Of a stretch of 64,000 bases of DNA, positions 44,740 to 56,888 are shown piece by piece. The notes beneath the pieces are model-generated. The model searched no databases, was not told where the DNA came from, and was given only the letters and a program-made list of their open reading frames with translations. This DNA is from Eutypa lata (Eukaryota > Ascomycota > Sordariomycetes > Xylariales > Diatrypaceae): contig JAKULF010000004.1 of NCBI GenBank assembly GCA_022661535.1, positions 2,604,001-2,668,000 on the forward strand. The letters are read 5' to 3'. The stretch's first letter is position 1. Every line of letters begins with the position of its first letter. The translations under genes and the position numbers were made by a program.

Positions 44740-47700
44740 ATGGCAGAAGCAGCAAGGCGATCGACGTCATTGTCGTCGTCGTCGTCGTCGTCGTCCGCCG
44801 CGGTCGCCACCCCAGCGGTGACGACCGTGTTCGCCGACGGCGACGTGCCCGACCGCGTGGAGGATATGACGGCGGACGAGGCCGCGCTGGCCGCGCTGGG
44901 GTACCGCCAGGAGTTCAAGCGCGAGTTCTCGGCCTGGACGACCTTCGCCGTCAGTTTCGCCGTGATGGGCCTGCTGCCCAGCATCGCGAGCACCATGTGG
45001 TACGGCATCGGCTACGGTATGGGGTTTTTTCTTCTTCTTCTTCTTCTTCTTCTTCTTCTTCTTCTTCTTTTTCTTCTTTCTTTATAATCTAATCTGATCC
45101 TTATGCTATTTATTTACCCGCTTTAATCCCTTTCTACCGGGCAGAATGAATCGAGCAGATTGGTTTTCCTTCTTCCGTCTAGGTAGAAAATAGAAGGTGG
45201 ACTGGCTGTTGAACGGAGTTGGCTGACCTTTTTTTCATTACCAACAGCTGGTCCTGCGGCCAATACATGGGGATGGTTGGTATCTGTGTTTTTCATCTTA
45301 TGCGTAAGAACCTTTCTCCTTGTCCTCAACCCCCTCCCCTTCCTTATGAGCGTCGCCAAGAGGAAGAAAAATGAGATGAACGGTAACTTACTGAGCCCCC
45401 CCTTTTCCTTTTTGCTCCCTTTAGGTCGCTGCATCGATGGCGGAACTCGCGTCCAGCATGCCCACCTCCGGCGGTCTGTATTACGCCGCCGCCGTTCTCG
45501 CCGGCCCGAAGTATGGGCCCCTGGCTGCCTGGATTACCGGTTGGAGCAACTGGCTCGTCCAGGTGACCGGCGCCCCGAGCGTCGATTACGGATGCGGTGA
45601 GTTTTTAAGTCCATTCCGCGCGCGCAGAAACGCGGGTCTTTTGCTTAGGAGAAGGGATCTCTCTACTCAAACTAACACGCTCTTTCGATTGCTATAAGCT
45701 TCGATGATCCTAGCAGCAGCCTCGATCGTCAACCCCGAGTACGTTCCGGAGAGCTACCAGGTCTTCCTGCTCACGGTGCTCATCATGATCCTACATGGAG
45801 CTATAAGCAGCAGTAAGCAACTGAACTTCTAGAGTTATATGTTTCCCCAATTTGGCGTGTTTCGGGAGCGTGTTCCTTCGTATTACAAAAGGGGCACTTT
45901 GCTCCTCGGTACCATATGACTCGGAACTCCTGGGTTAGGTATCGCAAACTTAGTCAGAAGAGTGGCAAGGAGACAGACACTTGGCTAAAATCTAAATGCT
46001 ATAGTGCCGACGTTGTGGATCGCCAACTTCAACTCGGTCGGGACCATTATCAATATCCTGTGCCTGTGCATCACGATCATCATCATCCCGACGGCGGCAA
46101 CCGCGACCCCCAAGTTTCAGCCGAGTAGCTTCGCGTGGGGCGTGCAGAACAAGACGGACTGGCCCGATGGTGTCGCCGTTCTCATGTCCTTCCTCAGCAT
46201 TATATGGACGATGAGTGGATACGACTGCAGGTGAGCATCTAGAGCCCCTTGTCTCCTTCACATTTAGAGCTCATGGACTCGGATTGGGTTGCATTGGTAC
46301 GGCCCACAGCATTGGATGCCTGTGCCTCCATGTTTGACAAGAGGACCAAAGTATAGTGTATATACTAACCCTAGAGCGCAACATAGCTTCCACATCGCCG
46401 AGGAGTGCTCCAACGCGGCCGTAGCTACGCCGCGGTCCATCGTCATGACCGCGGCCTCAGGCTCCGTCCTTGGCTTCATACTCAACGCCCTCATTGCCTA
46501 CACCATTGTCGACGTTGACGCAGTGCTAGAGAGTGAGCTAGTAAGGATATCCATCATTTCCACCTCCTTATTTATTTTATGTTACCTGCCTATGTCCTTG
46601 CGACCAGCCCCTACCTGTTAACTAATAAGCATCAATAAAAACAGGAGCAACCATTCGCGGCGTACTTGCAGCAGATCTTGCCTCAGAACGTGGCACTCGC
46701 TGTGCTCGCCATGACTATTGTCTGCGCCTTCTCTATGGGACAGGGGTGCAGTAAGTAACGCTTTCCCTAGACTTCCTCGTAGCCTTACCTCTCTACCTTT
46801 TTACTCGGGTGTGTCTATCACGGGAGCCCCTTTCCTATTACCCACCGGGGCTACCCTCCTTGACCCCTATATACGACTTGACTGAAGAACTATCTCAAAT
46901 CTTCAGTCCCAAGAGTCCAAACTATTTTTTGGGTGGGTGAAGACAAGAAGCAAAGAGAAGAGGCTAACTCCGAACTTTTCTTCCCCTCAGTGGTAGCCGC
47001 ATCCCGCGTAGCCTTCGCGTACGCGCGAGACGACTGCTTCGGTTCGCTCAGCAAGCCCCTGAAGCGCGTGAACCAGCGGACGCTGACGCCCGTCAACGCG
47101 GTGTGGTTCAACGCGGTGGTCGGGATCCTGCTGCTGCTCCTGGTGTTCGGCGGCGCCGCCATCGACGCCATCTTCAGCATCGGCGCCATCGCCGCCTACG
47201 TCGCCTTCACGACGCCCATCTTCATCAAGATCGTCTTCGTCGGCAACCGCTTCCGTCGGGGCCCGGTGAGTAAACGCAATGTAGCCTTCTATCAGATAAG
47301 GAGGTCACTTTGTTACCTGTCCATATACATACATATTACCTGGGTGTACTTGGCCCAAGAAGTGCATTTCTATCGGAAATAGGGACAAGCTTCCCGCTCC
47401 TATAATATGACCTTGACCTTGAGACCCCTTGAATCGTCGTTGGATTATGAACGAAACTAGCTAACTTCAGATGTTTCAGTGGCACCTTGGCCGTCTCAGC
47501 CTGCCGTCGGGCATCGCAGCATGTGCCTTCATCCTCGTCATGCTCCCGATCTTATGTTTCCCGAGTGTCAAGGGGGATAATTTAACGCTGGTCGATATGA
47601 ACTGGACGTGTTTGGTTTACGTGAGTTTTATTTCCTTACACCCCCCCCCTTTCTTTAGTTCTATTACTCTACTCTACGTAGGATTGTATTTAGCGAGACA

Positions 47701-47985
47701 GCTATTAACTATAGCATTGCATTAGGGCGCGCCGATGATCTTCGTCACGATTTGGTTTTTCGTCGATGCGCATAAGTGGTTCAAGGGCCCGAAGATCAAT
47801 ATTGAGGTATGCCAAGAACCCTTGCCGTTTCAGTTCTGCGCGACCACGTGCTTTGCTAACTGCCGCGTCTCCAGCATCACATGCTTCATGGGCACTTGGT
47901 CGGGGTGGAGGGCATCGAGCCGTTGGCCGGCGCGAAACGGGATGATGTTGAGAAAGCCTCCGGGGACAAGACGCCACCGTCTTGA
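44740..47985 (+). CDS. APC-superfamily amino acid / GABA-choline type permease, 11 exons
   Basis: Plasma-membrane or vacuolar amine/amino-acid carrier of the fungal ACT family (Uga4/Hnm1-like). Model: join(44740..45016, 45248..45303, 45425..45596, 45699..45812, 46005..46230, 46387..46540, 46645..46750, 46991..47265, 47480..47620, 47726..47806, 47875..47985), 570 aa; all ten junctions keep frame. Family marks in order: ALGYRQEFKREFSAWTTFA (start of helix 1), PSIASTMWYGIGYAGPAANT, MAELASSMPTSGGLYYAAA, ITGWSNWLVQVTGAPSVDYG, FNSVGTIINILCL, MSGYDCSFHIAEECSNAA, EQPFAAYLQQILPQ, VAASRVAFAYARDD and LKRVNQRTLTPVNAVWFN. Twelve hydrophobic segments are evident. The N-terminus carries a poly-Ser tract from TCG repeats. 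Substrate cannot be fixed: GABA, choline and basic amino acids are all found in this group. The first intron holds a long CTT microsatellite. Confidence 0.92.
45031..45069 (+). repeat. (CTT)n intronic microsatellite
   Basis: Thirteen or so CTT units in intron 1 of the permease gene, shortly after the donor; a polypyrimidine run in the sense strand. Confidence 0.9.
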
Positions 47986-48711
47986 AGTACATACCTACAT
48001 TTGGCGACTACGTTCAGTCCGACCGCGTTGTACGTATGTAGGAAGTCGGGATTATAAAGCAGATCTCATGTCATGTAGCATCTTGGATAACTCTTTTAAG
48101 TTAGTGATCCGGTGTCCGTTGTGATACTGAGCTATTTCAAATCGTGGCTAAGTTCTTTGACATTTCAAACTACAAAACTCGCTAAAGGTTACATGTGATC
48201 CATTTCCCGCGGCTAGATATAGCACCAAATGCCTACTCCTCAGTACAGCCTTACGGCAGTTAGGACACGCTCTATAATACGTAGTAGAGTGCCAATGATA
48301 TCACTTGCTCTACCTTGGCATTAATCAGCATGGAAGCAGGCTCGAGATGGGGATTCGTTGCCAGCCAAGACCGACTATAAATTCTTAGTATTGCGACTAG
48401 TAAACTGACTTTCTGAATACTGGGATAGGATATCTTGCTCATCACGTTCTAGACCGGTCCCCCAGGATGTAGATCACAACACCGGATATATACTCCTGTA
48501 GTACTATGTAGAAACCTCAAATACGTATTCAGGAATTGCGAATTCAACATCGTTCGATTTCAATCAGGACTCAAGGATACCCCGAATACCTGTGTCCTCA
48601 ACAAAGTCAGAAGCCATTTCCCAAGACCATCTAACTAGAGTATGTCGAACTGACCGGCGTGGGCCCGGTCTGTTCTAGACACAGAGTACTTAGAGATACT
48701 TCACGGCGCCA

Positions 48712-49149
48712 ATGTTTGTATCGTTTCGACAGCAGAGCTACTACGTAGTACACAGCCCTACGAAAGAAGCCCGGTCCACGTGGGTCATATTGATCGTACA
48801 CCGTACACCTCGCATGTCTCGTATACATCGTATGTCCCGTATATCCCCCCGTATATCTCGTAAACCTCGTACACTATACATCGAACGATATAGGTTGGGG
48901 AAGCTTCGCAACACGTCAAAAAATAGAACGGCGAAGCTTTCTTCGGTTATGAAAGTAAAGCCCCCCCGGGAAACGCTAGGAATACTACCCCGGCCTTCTA
49001 TTACATGCTACAGAACGTCCCCGAAATCGAGTGCCGGAACCCTTAACCCAACCGCTTTAGTTTCGGATTCCGCCGTTACCAAAATCATGAGAGTTAAGGT
49101 TCGAAGCTTTTCCAATCTAGGACCGTTCATATGCCAGACAAAACATTGA
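48712..49149 (+). CDS. Orphan basic frame containing 9-bp repeat, doubtful
   Basis: ATG-started frame of 145 codons, strongly basic. Residues 31-55 are a run of Arg-led triplets (RTP-RMS-RIH-RMS-RIS-P-RIS-RKP-RTL) encoded by the minisatellite at 48802-48876. The rest (LSSVMKVKPPRETLGILPRP) has no family likeness that I know. It lies in a gene desert without visible promoter or introns. It could be a young orphan gene or a chance frame carried by a repeat of period nine. Confidence 0.2.
   Translation: MFVSFRQQSYYVVHSPTKEARSTWVILIVHRTPRMSRIHRMSRISPRISRKPRTLYIERYRLGKLRNTSKNRTAKLSSVMKVKPPRETLGILPRPSITCYRTSPKSSAGTLNPTALVSDSAVTKIMRVKVRSFSNLGPFICQTKH
48802..48876. repeat. 9-bp minisatellite
   Basis: Eight diverged units of the form CGTATATCT (CGTACACCT, CGCATGTCT, CGTATACAT, CGTATGTCC, CGTATATCC, then CCC, CGTATATCT, CGTAAACCT, CGTACACTA). 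Unit length and the one 3-nt interruption both keep reading frame. Confidence 0.8.
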
Positions 49150-51778
49150 ATCCAGTGGACCTTCAGTTAAGGGGTTTTCACCAAACACGTCACCAACAAG
49201 GTAGATTTTTCTATCCAGAATACACGAGAGAGGACGCACATATTCTTGGCAAATATGGTTGGAAATAAGTGAGTAACGGTTATCCGATGAGAGCCCGCCG
49301 AATGCGGACGCACATTACTCAAGGGACCGCGTATTAACTGCATCGTGACCCCCTCCGACGCCGCGAGCAAGCGGAATTGCGATCCGGCTATTCCCGGGAT
49401 AAGGTTACGGTGTTACTCGCCTCCGTTACAAGACACCGGAAGGCGAGAATTGCTCATGGTTCTAGGCCGGCAATTCGGCAGGCTTGTCACAGGTCCGTAA
49501 CCCACCATAGGCTAATTCCCAAACCACTTACTGATGCGTTCGGGTTGCAGTGAGAAGAGAGAAGGTACAGGCCGAAAACAGATAGGGTCGTTCATGCATG
49601 GTCATTTAAAAAGGGGGTGTTTTAATACTTCAAGTTCGTGAGGCAACAACACCTCCCTAATAACTACATACGGTAGGCACATTAGCATCGAGCAGCTTGG
49701 CAGGCACAAGGTCGATCATAAAAAAAAGGGTTATGCGAGATCATAACTTTTCGTTCAGCATCATCCTTGCTCTCGGAGCCGAAAAAACAAAGGGCACGTA
49801 TGTAGGTGGAGGTGGTCCTCGCGCGCGATGGTGATCTACATATCTCCTAGGTGTTTTTTTCCCCGCCATGCGCTTATTCATGCCCGCTGCAACCTCCGCC
49901 AACACCTATCATGATACCTTGCATACCTGTCACCTATGTATGTAGGATTCGCTCATTGAGGGGGGGTCGTTCTCCCTCCCAACAGCACTTACCGTCGTCA
50001 CACTCACTGGCTGACTGGGGAGCCAGTCCTACGATCCCACCCAGCAGCAGATATACGGGAAGGACGTAACGCACATCACTTGAGCTGCGAAGCATGCACG
50101 ACAGCATGCACGAACGTGTGGAGTAGTAGTGAGATAAACAGCGCATGCGTCGTCCCCGGGCGGGCGAGCCATATTTTTGACGAGGGCGTAGTTAGAGTTG
50201 CAACATCCCTCTCCTAACTTGGCTGGCCGGTCCCAAGTCCGGACTTTGGACCGAGTAGGTAAGAACGAAAGGAAGGGCGTCCAGTAAGGTACGCAAGGGA
50301 ACACTGCATGTGGTCATGTTAATATAGCCCCAGACCAGTAAGGATTCAAGTGAGACGGGTAATGTAATGTAATGTAAGTCAGCCACCCAGTCAGCCATTC
50401 AGTGAGTGGTACAATACGCTGGTGAGAAAGTGAAAACTGCGGGTTGAAATAGAGGCAGCCTCTCATTCTCTACAGTTATACCTACCTAGTAGGTACCAAC
50501 CTGTCTACTATGCCGTGATGTGATGTGATGTGATGAATGATGTCTGGAGGGGTAAAATGCAGTTGGGGTTATCTTGCAGCTTCAGGAAACCAAACAGTGG
50601 AGCGCGTATAGTAACTAACTAAAACCTTGCTGCCCCTGATAAGCATCGAGGTTCGGAAAGGGCTGAAAGGAAAAGCTTATTGGTTTAGCGAAGTGGCACA
50701 GGCGGTCCGTAGCTTATGCTCCTAAGTTATGTAATCTAGATGTAATTTGCAGATTCATAAAGGGGAGCTTCACGACAAGCGACGGACAACCTATGGGCCA
50801 TAGGGATCTACGTAGTGTATGAAGCAAAAGTAGCCTCATACATAGTCAACCTCCACGATGCATGCATGTATTGTGGAGGACAACTACATCCGCGCTGATA
50901 ATACGTATGTATGTAATTCCAGCTCATAAGCCCCCACTGTGATTTCATGATGAGAAAAAAGACGTGCCTCGGTAAGTGGGACAGTGGGATAGTGGGATGG
51001 AAATTCTAGAAGCCAAGCTTCATGCTGCTTGTATTGTACCTCGGAGGTCTTACATACCATCACGTACTTTTGTGAGCTTACTTCACCACCACGAAAGCAT
51101 TTGTCATCCACAAAAATCCTCCCCTTCTAGCATCGTCCGCGTGGATATGGATATGATTCATACTTCAGTGAGTGCTCTCGACCCTTGTAGATTTACCTTA
51201 CCCACAGCGGACACCCACAAACTACCCAGTTAGTGATTTTTGCATACATACAGTAGTCTTTGGTAGCGAATGACTATCAGGCCATATATGTAGGCTTGGT
51301 AAGGTCTATCTCCTATGATAGGGCAGACGTCTTCGCCCGGCGGGTGGAGTGAGGAAAGTGAGTATCCCCTTTTGTAATTGTTTCGTGCTAACTAGCACGC
51401 TGGCTAGCACTAGTATACATGGTTTAGTCCGTAGGGAATCAGATCTAGGTATCGGGTTGATGAATCATCCCGTTCGGCGATTGTGAAAAAAGTATCCATT
51501 CGTTCAGGAATGGGGAGGAGGTGAGAGAAAGTGTGGGCTGGCGGGCAGTAGTTAGTCGGCGATCCATCCCACACTTTCACAGTTTGAAATTAAAATATGC
51601 ATATCTGCTTTCCGCATCGGAGTTAACTCAGATTCTCCTGCAGTAATCGCCTAGTCAGTTATTAGGTAGAGGATGGATGGATGGATGCGTCATAAAAAAA
51701 ATGCTTGGCTCCGTTACATACATAGGTAGCTCCTGAAGCCGATGCATAATTCCTAGTTACTCCAAGGCTAAACTAGAA

Positions 51779-51798
51779 TTTTTTTTTTTTTTTTTTTT
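51779..51798. repeat. Poly-T run
   Basis: Twenty consecutive T residues in the desert, about 60 bp before a GAA-repeat stretch. Confidence 0.9.
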
Positions 51799-52920
51799 GC
51801 TCCTGGCCACGTGGGCACGGGTTTGATTACCCCTTGCGTTTTGAAGGGGGGGAAAGAAGAAGAAGAAGAAGAAGAAAAGAAGCATTACAATACGTATTGA
51901 ACATGTCATAGATATTGGGCTTATTAGAGATCCATCGTGGTGCCGGCGGCGGTAGTGGAGAAGGGTCCGGTCCACATATGTGCACACATAATACTAAGTT
52001 AATTACCAGACTGCCAGACTACCAAACTACCTAGTTATATCGCGCGCATAGATCGCGACTTTCGGGTTCCGAGTGACCGGGCGACCATCCGAGGAGACAC
52101 CAACCGAAATTTTTTGAAGAATCGCAACGCGATAGCCTCACGGCATTTACATGCCGCGCATAGTAGGGTATCAAGGTATGATATGATAACTAGACTAAAA
52201 TACTGGGGTAACCACTACTCCTACCTATGTAGCAATAATGTTCTTCTAACTATAAGGAGGTCGGCTTGTATAAAGGTAGTTAGTTATACGTTCAACTCGA
52301 GTAACCCAGCGGCATAGTATAATGCAGGCTCTGGTGATTACAACACATATGTACGTATGTCTGTATGTACCCCAACACCTCGCTGCCCTAGGCCCTAGGC
52401 CCTATGATCGTGTCGATCATCTTCATACAGATACGACTATTTAAAGCTACGGCCAATTGTATTTTCAGGGACTGTGCCTACTCTACTGTACATACATACA
52501 TTAGGTATATGGTTACAGGTCTTCGAAAAATCCGGAACGCTAGCTAATTCGGAGATCAGATCATATAACTATCTAAGGGCTGCAAAGATTGGATTCGTTC
52601 GCTTAATTCTTATAAGATCTATGCTTTATAATCCAAGTTTTACGCTTCTTACGGTAGTATGTAGTAGTAGTCCCAACCCACCAACCTTTCTGGGGAAGCC
52701 TTGCTTGCTGTTTAGCACTAGGTAGTTGTTAGCGTTCCGCGGCCTGCGAGGGAGGACCTCTTTGCGGTATTGCGCCATGTGAGTAGCATTGCATGAAGCT
52801 TGGTGCTTGTCGTGGACTACAAGGTTGCTGATTGCATACTAGGTAGCTACATGTAGACAGACGTACGTATAGGTAGGTATATTGCACATTTATATTGTAA
52901 GTGGTTAGGTGGGGTCTCCC

Positions 52921-52956
52921 TGAATATATATACACGTATATATATATATATATATT
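52921..52956. repeat. (TA)n microsatellite
   Basis: Alternating TA broken once by CACG; intergenic. Confidence 0.85.
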
Positions 52957-54627
52957 CCTGGTATCCACATCTACCTTTGCCCTATCGTGGCTAAGGCGTA
53001 CATACATATGTAACCCACATCGCTATCATCTCCCACGCCTGCGGGCTGTGGGGTGGGTCTCGCATCGCATGGGGAGAGCCCAGCAGTCAAGAAAAAGACG
53101 GGCGGATGCGGGAAACGAGCGGACTTGCCAATGTGCGAATCCGAATACCACCAACCCATCTTGCCCAGCTTGGCAGGAACTTGGCGGCCTAGCAGGCAGG
53201 CGGGCAGGGGCTGCCACAGCGGCGGGATTGTGGCCACGGGGCATCACAAACTCCGCGTAGGGATCTCGGCATTAAGGGATCCGCCGGGGGGGGGGGTTAA
53301 TGTTTGTTTGGGTTCAGGGATGTAGTTATGTGTATGTGTGTGTGTGTATGTGCGGGTGTGTGTAGTTATGTAATAACGAAATGGTGTGGGAAGAAACAGC
53401 CAAGGAAAGGGTCAACTATGTACATATGTACGTACTATTAAGACGCAATCATCTATCTATCTACATACATACCTACCTCCAATAGGTGGTGTTCCTATGT
53501 ACGCCCAGCGCAGGTGCCTATAAGAATTAATACCTTGGCTAGCCGGATTTCGAATGCCGCATCAGGAGTTGGGTGTCAGCCGGGGCGGGATGTGATTCGT
53601 CGATGCGGATCTGGGGGAGTCTGGGCACGACCCCTCGGGGGCTTGCCCTGCCAGGCTGGGCAGGTAGGCGCTGCAGCGCTTGCAGTTGCAGGCAAACGCA
53701 AGCTTCAGCTCGACTAGTAGTTATTGGTGTCTGCAAGGGATTTCGTTGGATATTGCGGCTTGGAAACGTACGTTATCAGACAAGAACAAGTTACACAGAC
53801 CGTTCAGGTGCAGTGTAAGCGTCTTGAGTGTCAAGTCTTTCCGGCAGTCTGGCCAGGCTTGGGTTTGGTTTGCTTAGAGTGGTAGTTTATGTAAGTTTAG
53901 ACTAACGTCCAAGAGACCATGTAACTCCCCTTCGCCCTTGGTGGGACGTTGGGAAAGTGGCTGAGCTTCGCCAGTTCGTCATCCTTAATTGCAGCAGTGC
54001 GGCGTCGTATTCTGCGTAAACCGTCGTATAGCAGCAGTATGGCCAGCGTGGCCTCTGTCACATATCGACCGCACATCGTCGTCTTATTCGTATGTACAAC
54101 GCACGCGACTGCAACATTTAACAGGAAATCAATATTTTAGCCAGTGTAACGAGACCACTAAATTGCCGTCGCGAGGCTGGGGAACTGGAGTAAGTTTATC
54201 TTGTGGGTTCTGCTGGTGACATGTTCCTGTAAACATGCTACGTGCTTCCACTACTCACTCAGTCTGTGTTGCAAGGGGTTTGGATTGCAAGTCACATTAC
54301 ATATTGCAACGTGTAGGAGTCATAAGAACCAATGTTGAAAAGTGGTGTCTCATCAATTCCATCATATTGCCCGCAACCCAAGATATCTCACTCAGTGACC
54401 CCCTGAGTGACCACCTTCATAGCGTAGCCTTCATACTGTAGCAATCATTATACATTTAGCCATACAATTAGCTTCAGGTTAAAACCCCGTCTATAGAAAT
54501 TCAGTTCGCTTTCCCAGATTTTGCCTGTGAAACCCCCATAATCCCATCCGTGAGCGCCTTGCGACAAGAAAATCAACATCCTAAATCACCACCCGGTTGC
54601 CCCCTTGAACATCAAGCATAGTTCTCT

Positions 54628-55844
54628 CTAAGATCGTAGTGACTCCATACCGTAACCTGAATATATCATTGGGTCGAAACCCGAAGCCATGGCTTCGGGA
54701 TTTGAACACGAGAGAATGTGGGGCTTGATCGTGCCAAATTCCGACTCGACCACGCCCTGGTTGAGCATCAGCTCCGCCATATCTAAATCCATCTGCGGCA
54801 TGTATTGCGATGATATGCCCATCGAGTCTGGCCTGTTCATAGTCCAGGGAGGAAATGAGGTTTGGATCGAGGGAGACTGCACAGGAAACATGGCAGCGGA
54901 GGCGTCCATTTCTCCGGGGGTCGGCTTCGTTTCGAAATCGCTGTAAGACGTGAAGCTTTGCGGTGACATGGTCTGTAGGTTCTGCCCACTCATCAATGCT
55001 TTCCGGTAGTCTTGCTCGAAGTCCGAGTGGTCGAGCTCCGATGAGCTTGCGCGCTCGGTGCGATTGCAAGTCGAGTCTGTCTCAGACCGTTGTTCTGTTG
55101 AATGTCTCTCCCTTTCCTGTTGTTGAACTTCTAATTCTGCAGCTAGCTTGGCTAGGCCGGCCTCGTCTTCGGGAAAGACAGAATGAGGAGGGAGATCCGC
55201 ATCAGCATTAGGTCTTATGCACCCGAGCTTCGTCGCGATATCGTGGATCACTGGTTGGCCTCTGTCGTTGAGCTCCGGCTCTCCTAGATCCCATGACTGC
55301 CCATTTCTAACCATCGCGTATAGCTTATGTACCGTGGCAATTAATGCAAATTGGGTATTTTCTAAGACTTCGGCATATCTTTGTTTACGAATTAGCTTGG
55401 TTCAAGAAGACTTAAAGGGGTTAACATGTCATCATACCCTCTAGGTAACTGCTTGTATTCTGTCTTCTTACGAGTGCCTGCCGTACAGACGAGGCCATCG
55501 TCCTTGCATCTCTTGCACGGGAATTCTCCGTCGCACTGAACTGGAAGTTAGCGACAGTCAGGGAGCTGAAATAGAAACCAGTTATTGTCTACCTTGGTCT
55601 TCTTCATCCGACATCTCTCGCATGCTTTCCAAACTCTTTTATGCCGGCTATCCATAGCGTGTGGTGATACAGGTGCGTGATGATCAGTTGGTGAACGGGT
55701 TACGTGCTGGGCTGAACGTTTTGCGCTTTTATGTAAAGGTTTGACATGTTTTATACTGGTAGCGGCCGTAGCTCGTCTCGAAGGAGCTGAGCTCTTCATA
55801 TTGTTGCCCTCTTCTGTTGGAGGAGTTGGTATCCCACTTTCCAT
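54628..55844 (-). CDS. Zn(II)2Cys6 transcription factor
   Basis: Fungal binuclear-cluster DNA-binding regulator, nuclear. Model: complement(join(54628..55378, 55438..55535, 55593..55844)), 366 aa. The cluster is split by intron 1 between Lys84 and Cys85 and reads C-x2-C-x6-C-x5-C-x2-C-x6-C: KACERCRMKKTK joined to CDGEFPCKRCKDDGLVC (Cys75, 78, 85, 91, 94, 101). A basic linker GTRKKTEYKQLPRG and a conserved helical block follow, YAEVLENTQFALIATVHKLY, then MVRNGQSWDLGEPELNDRGQ and a IATKLGCIRPN element typical of one conserved Pezizomycotina subfamily. The C-terminal half is Ser/Gln/Met/Pro-rich, as in activation regions. There is no fungal_trans middle-homology domain, so this is the short class. 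No target is evident; the gene stands alone between two deserts, which suits a regulator with long control regions. Confidence 0.88.
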
Positions 55845-56856
55845 TTTAGGTAATAGGTGTTTAATACTAGTGGTGACAGAGGCAAGACCAGGTAGGCGGA
55901 AAGGTTATAGAGTGTAGATGGGAAAGCAGGATAAAGTGACACAAGAGTCTTATAAATCGGGGGGGTCAATGAGGAATTTATGAAAACGAGCAGACAAAAA
56001 ATCGATTCAATTAGACAATTGGTCAGAGATGAGAGCAAGGGTGTGTTGATTTTATGAGACTCCAGATGGGTATTAATAATATACCATTGAGAATGCCAAT
56101 CTGAGTAGTAGTACCTAGTAGAGCTACATGGAGAGCATAACGATTATGTGATGTAACTACATACGGTACAATACGTATGTAAGTCCCTATCCTAACCTGG
56201 TAACTTACATAGAGCTAGAGGGGCCGTTGAAAGGTAAAATAAAAGCGGGCATGGGCTTTACAAGTCGGCCGTGCTTTATGTCCGAGGGCGGCGCCGATGA
56301 ATATGTAGGTGAAGGTATTTGTTACTGAAGGGGTAAACCCGATGTAGACAGAAGTCTCTTCCAAGCCCGGTCAGAAGTTTGCCCAAAGCCCCAGGAGCCC
56401 CCAGGATCATCAATAAGGTTCTTTCACTGCTCGTGCGTGCAGTGATCTCCAAACTAGTGTCTACTACTTATGGTGAAGCTTGGGGATAACGTCCACTGGA
56501 TTCGGATGGACGGTGTACCTTTTACTTGTCTAACCCTGAGCCAAGAGAAATGATTCAGAGGCTGTGTGTTACATAGCAGCATAATAAGGCCGGAGTATGA
56601 AGCCAAGCCTAAGCGTATTCGTATCGTGTATGCAATTCCATATGGCGTTCCAAATGTTGGGCAGTGGTGGTGACGGGTTGTTTTGGTCTAATGCTGATCA
56701 CGACCATTCCCCTGGAAATTATACCCATCCATCAGAGATCTGGGGTTGCTTGTTGGCCTTGTGTGATAGACAGGTAAGGCTGAAACAGATGAATCTAACC
56801 TAACGGCATAAAATCCATGCCAAACCAAACATGATGATACCCAAAGCCAACAAGCC

Positions 56857-56888
<32 letters not shown>

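Larger units (their letters stand above)
47986..54627. other. Gene desert of 6.6 kb
   Basis: No recognisable gene. It holds a 9-bp minisatellite within an orphan frame (48712-49149, listed separately), a stem-loop of about 11 bp arms at 49417-49448 (CTCGCCTCCG against CGGAAGGCGAG), short pentamer arrays (GTAATGTAATGTAATG near 50360; GTGATGTGATGTGATG near 50515), a 20-bp poly-T at 51779-51798 followed by GAA repeats near 51858, (TA)n at 52921-52956 and (GT)n at 53328-53363. ACCTACGTATGTAGG-like words are scattered throughout. Composition is ordinary, not RIP-like. Confidence 0.5.

Noticed and set aside
1..48000. Possible secondary-metabolite cluster (nitrilase, MFS, permease, Zn2Cys6 gene)
   Set aside because: No backbone enzyme (PKS, NRPS, terpene synthase) or tailoring set is present and the genes are separated by housekeeping loci.
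48901..48940. AAGCTTCGC ... GCGAAGCTT short inverted repeat
   Set aside because: Only 9 bp arms with a 22-bp gap, common by chance around HindIII-like words; not related to the 21785 element.
49098..49115. GGTTCGAAGC resembling a tRNA B box
   Set aside because: It lacks the CC end of the T-arm and no acceptor stem or A box is found at tRNA distance.
49417..49448. Stem-loop CTCGCCTCCG / CGGAAGGCGAG
   Set aside because: Could be an RNA hairpin, but no flanking tRNA-like or snoRNA-like boxes were found, so no RNA gene is claimed.
52971..53325. Cluster of overlapping 70-119 codon frames on both strands
   Set aside because: Simultaneous openness of several frames reflects a locally GC-rich patch without TA-type stops; none has protein-like pattern.
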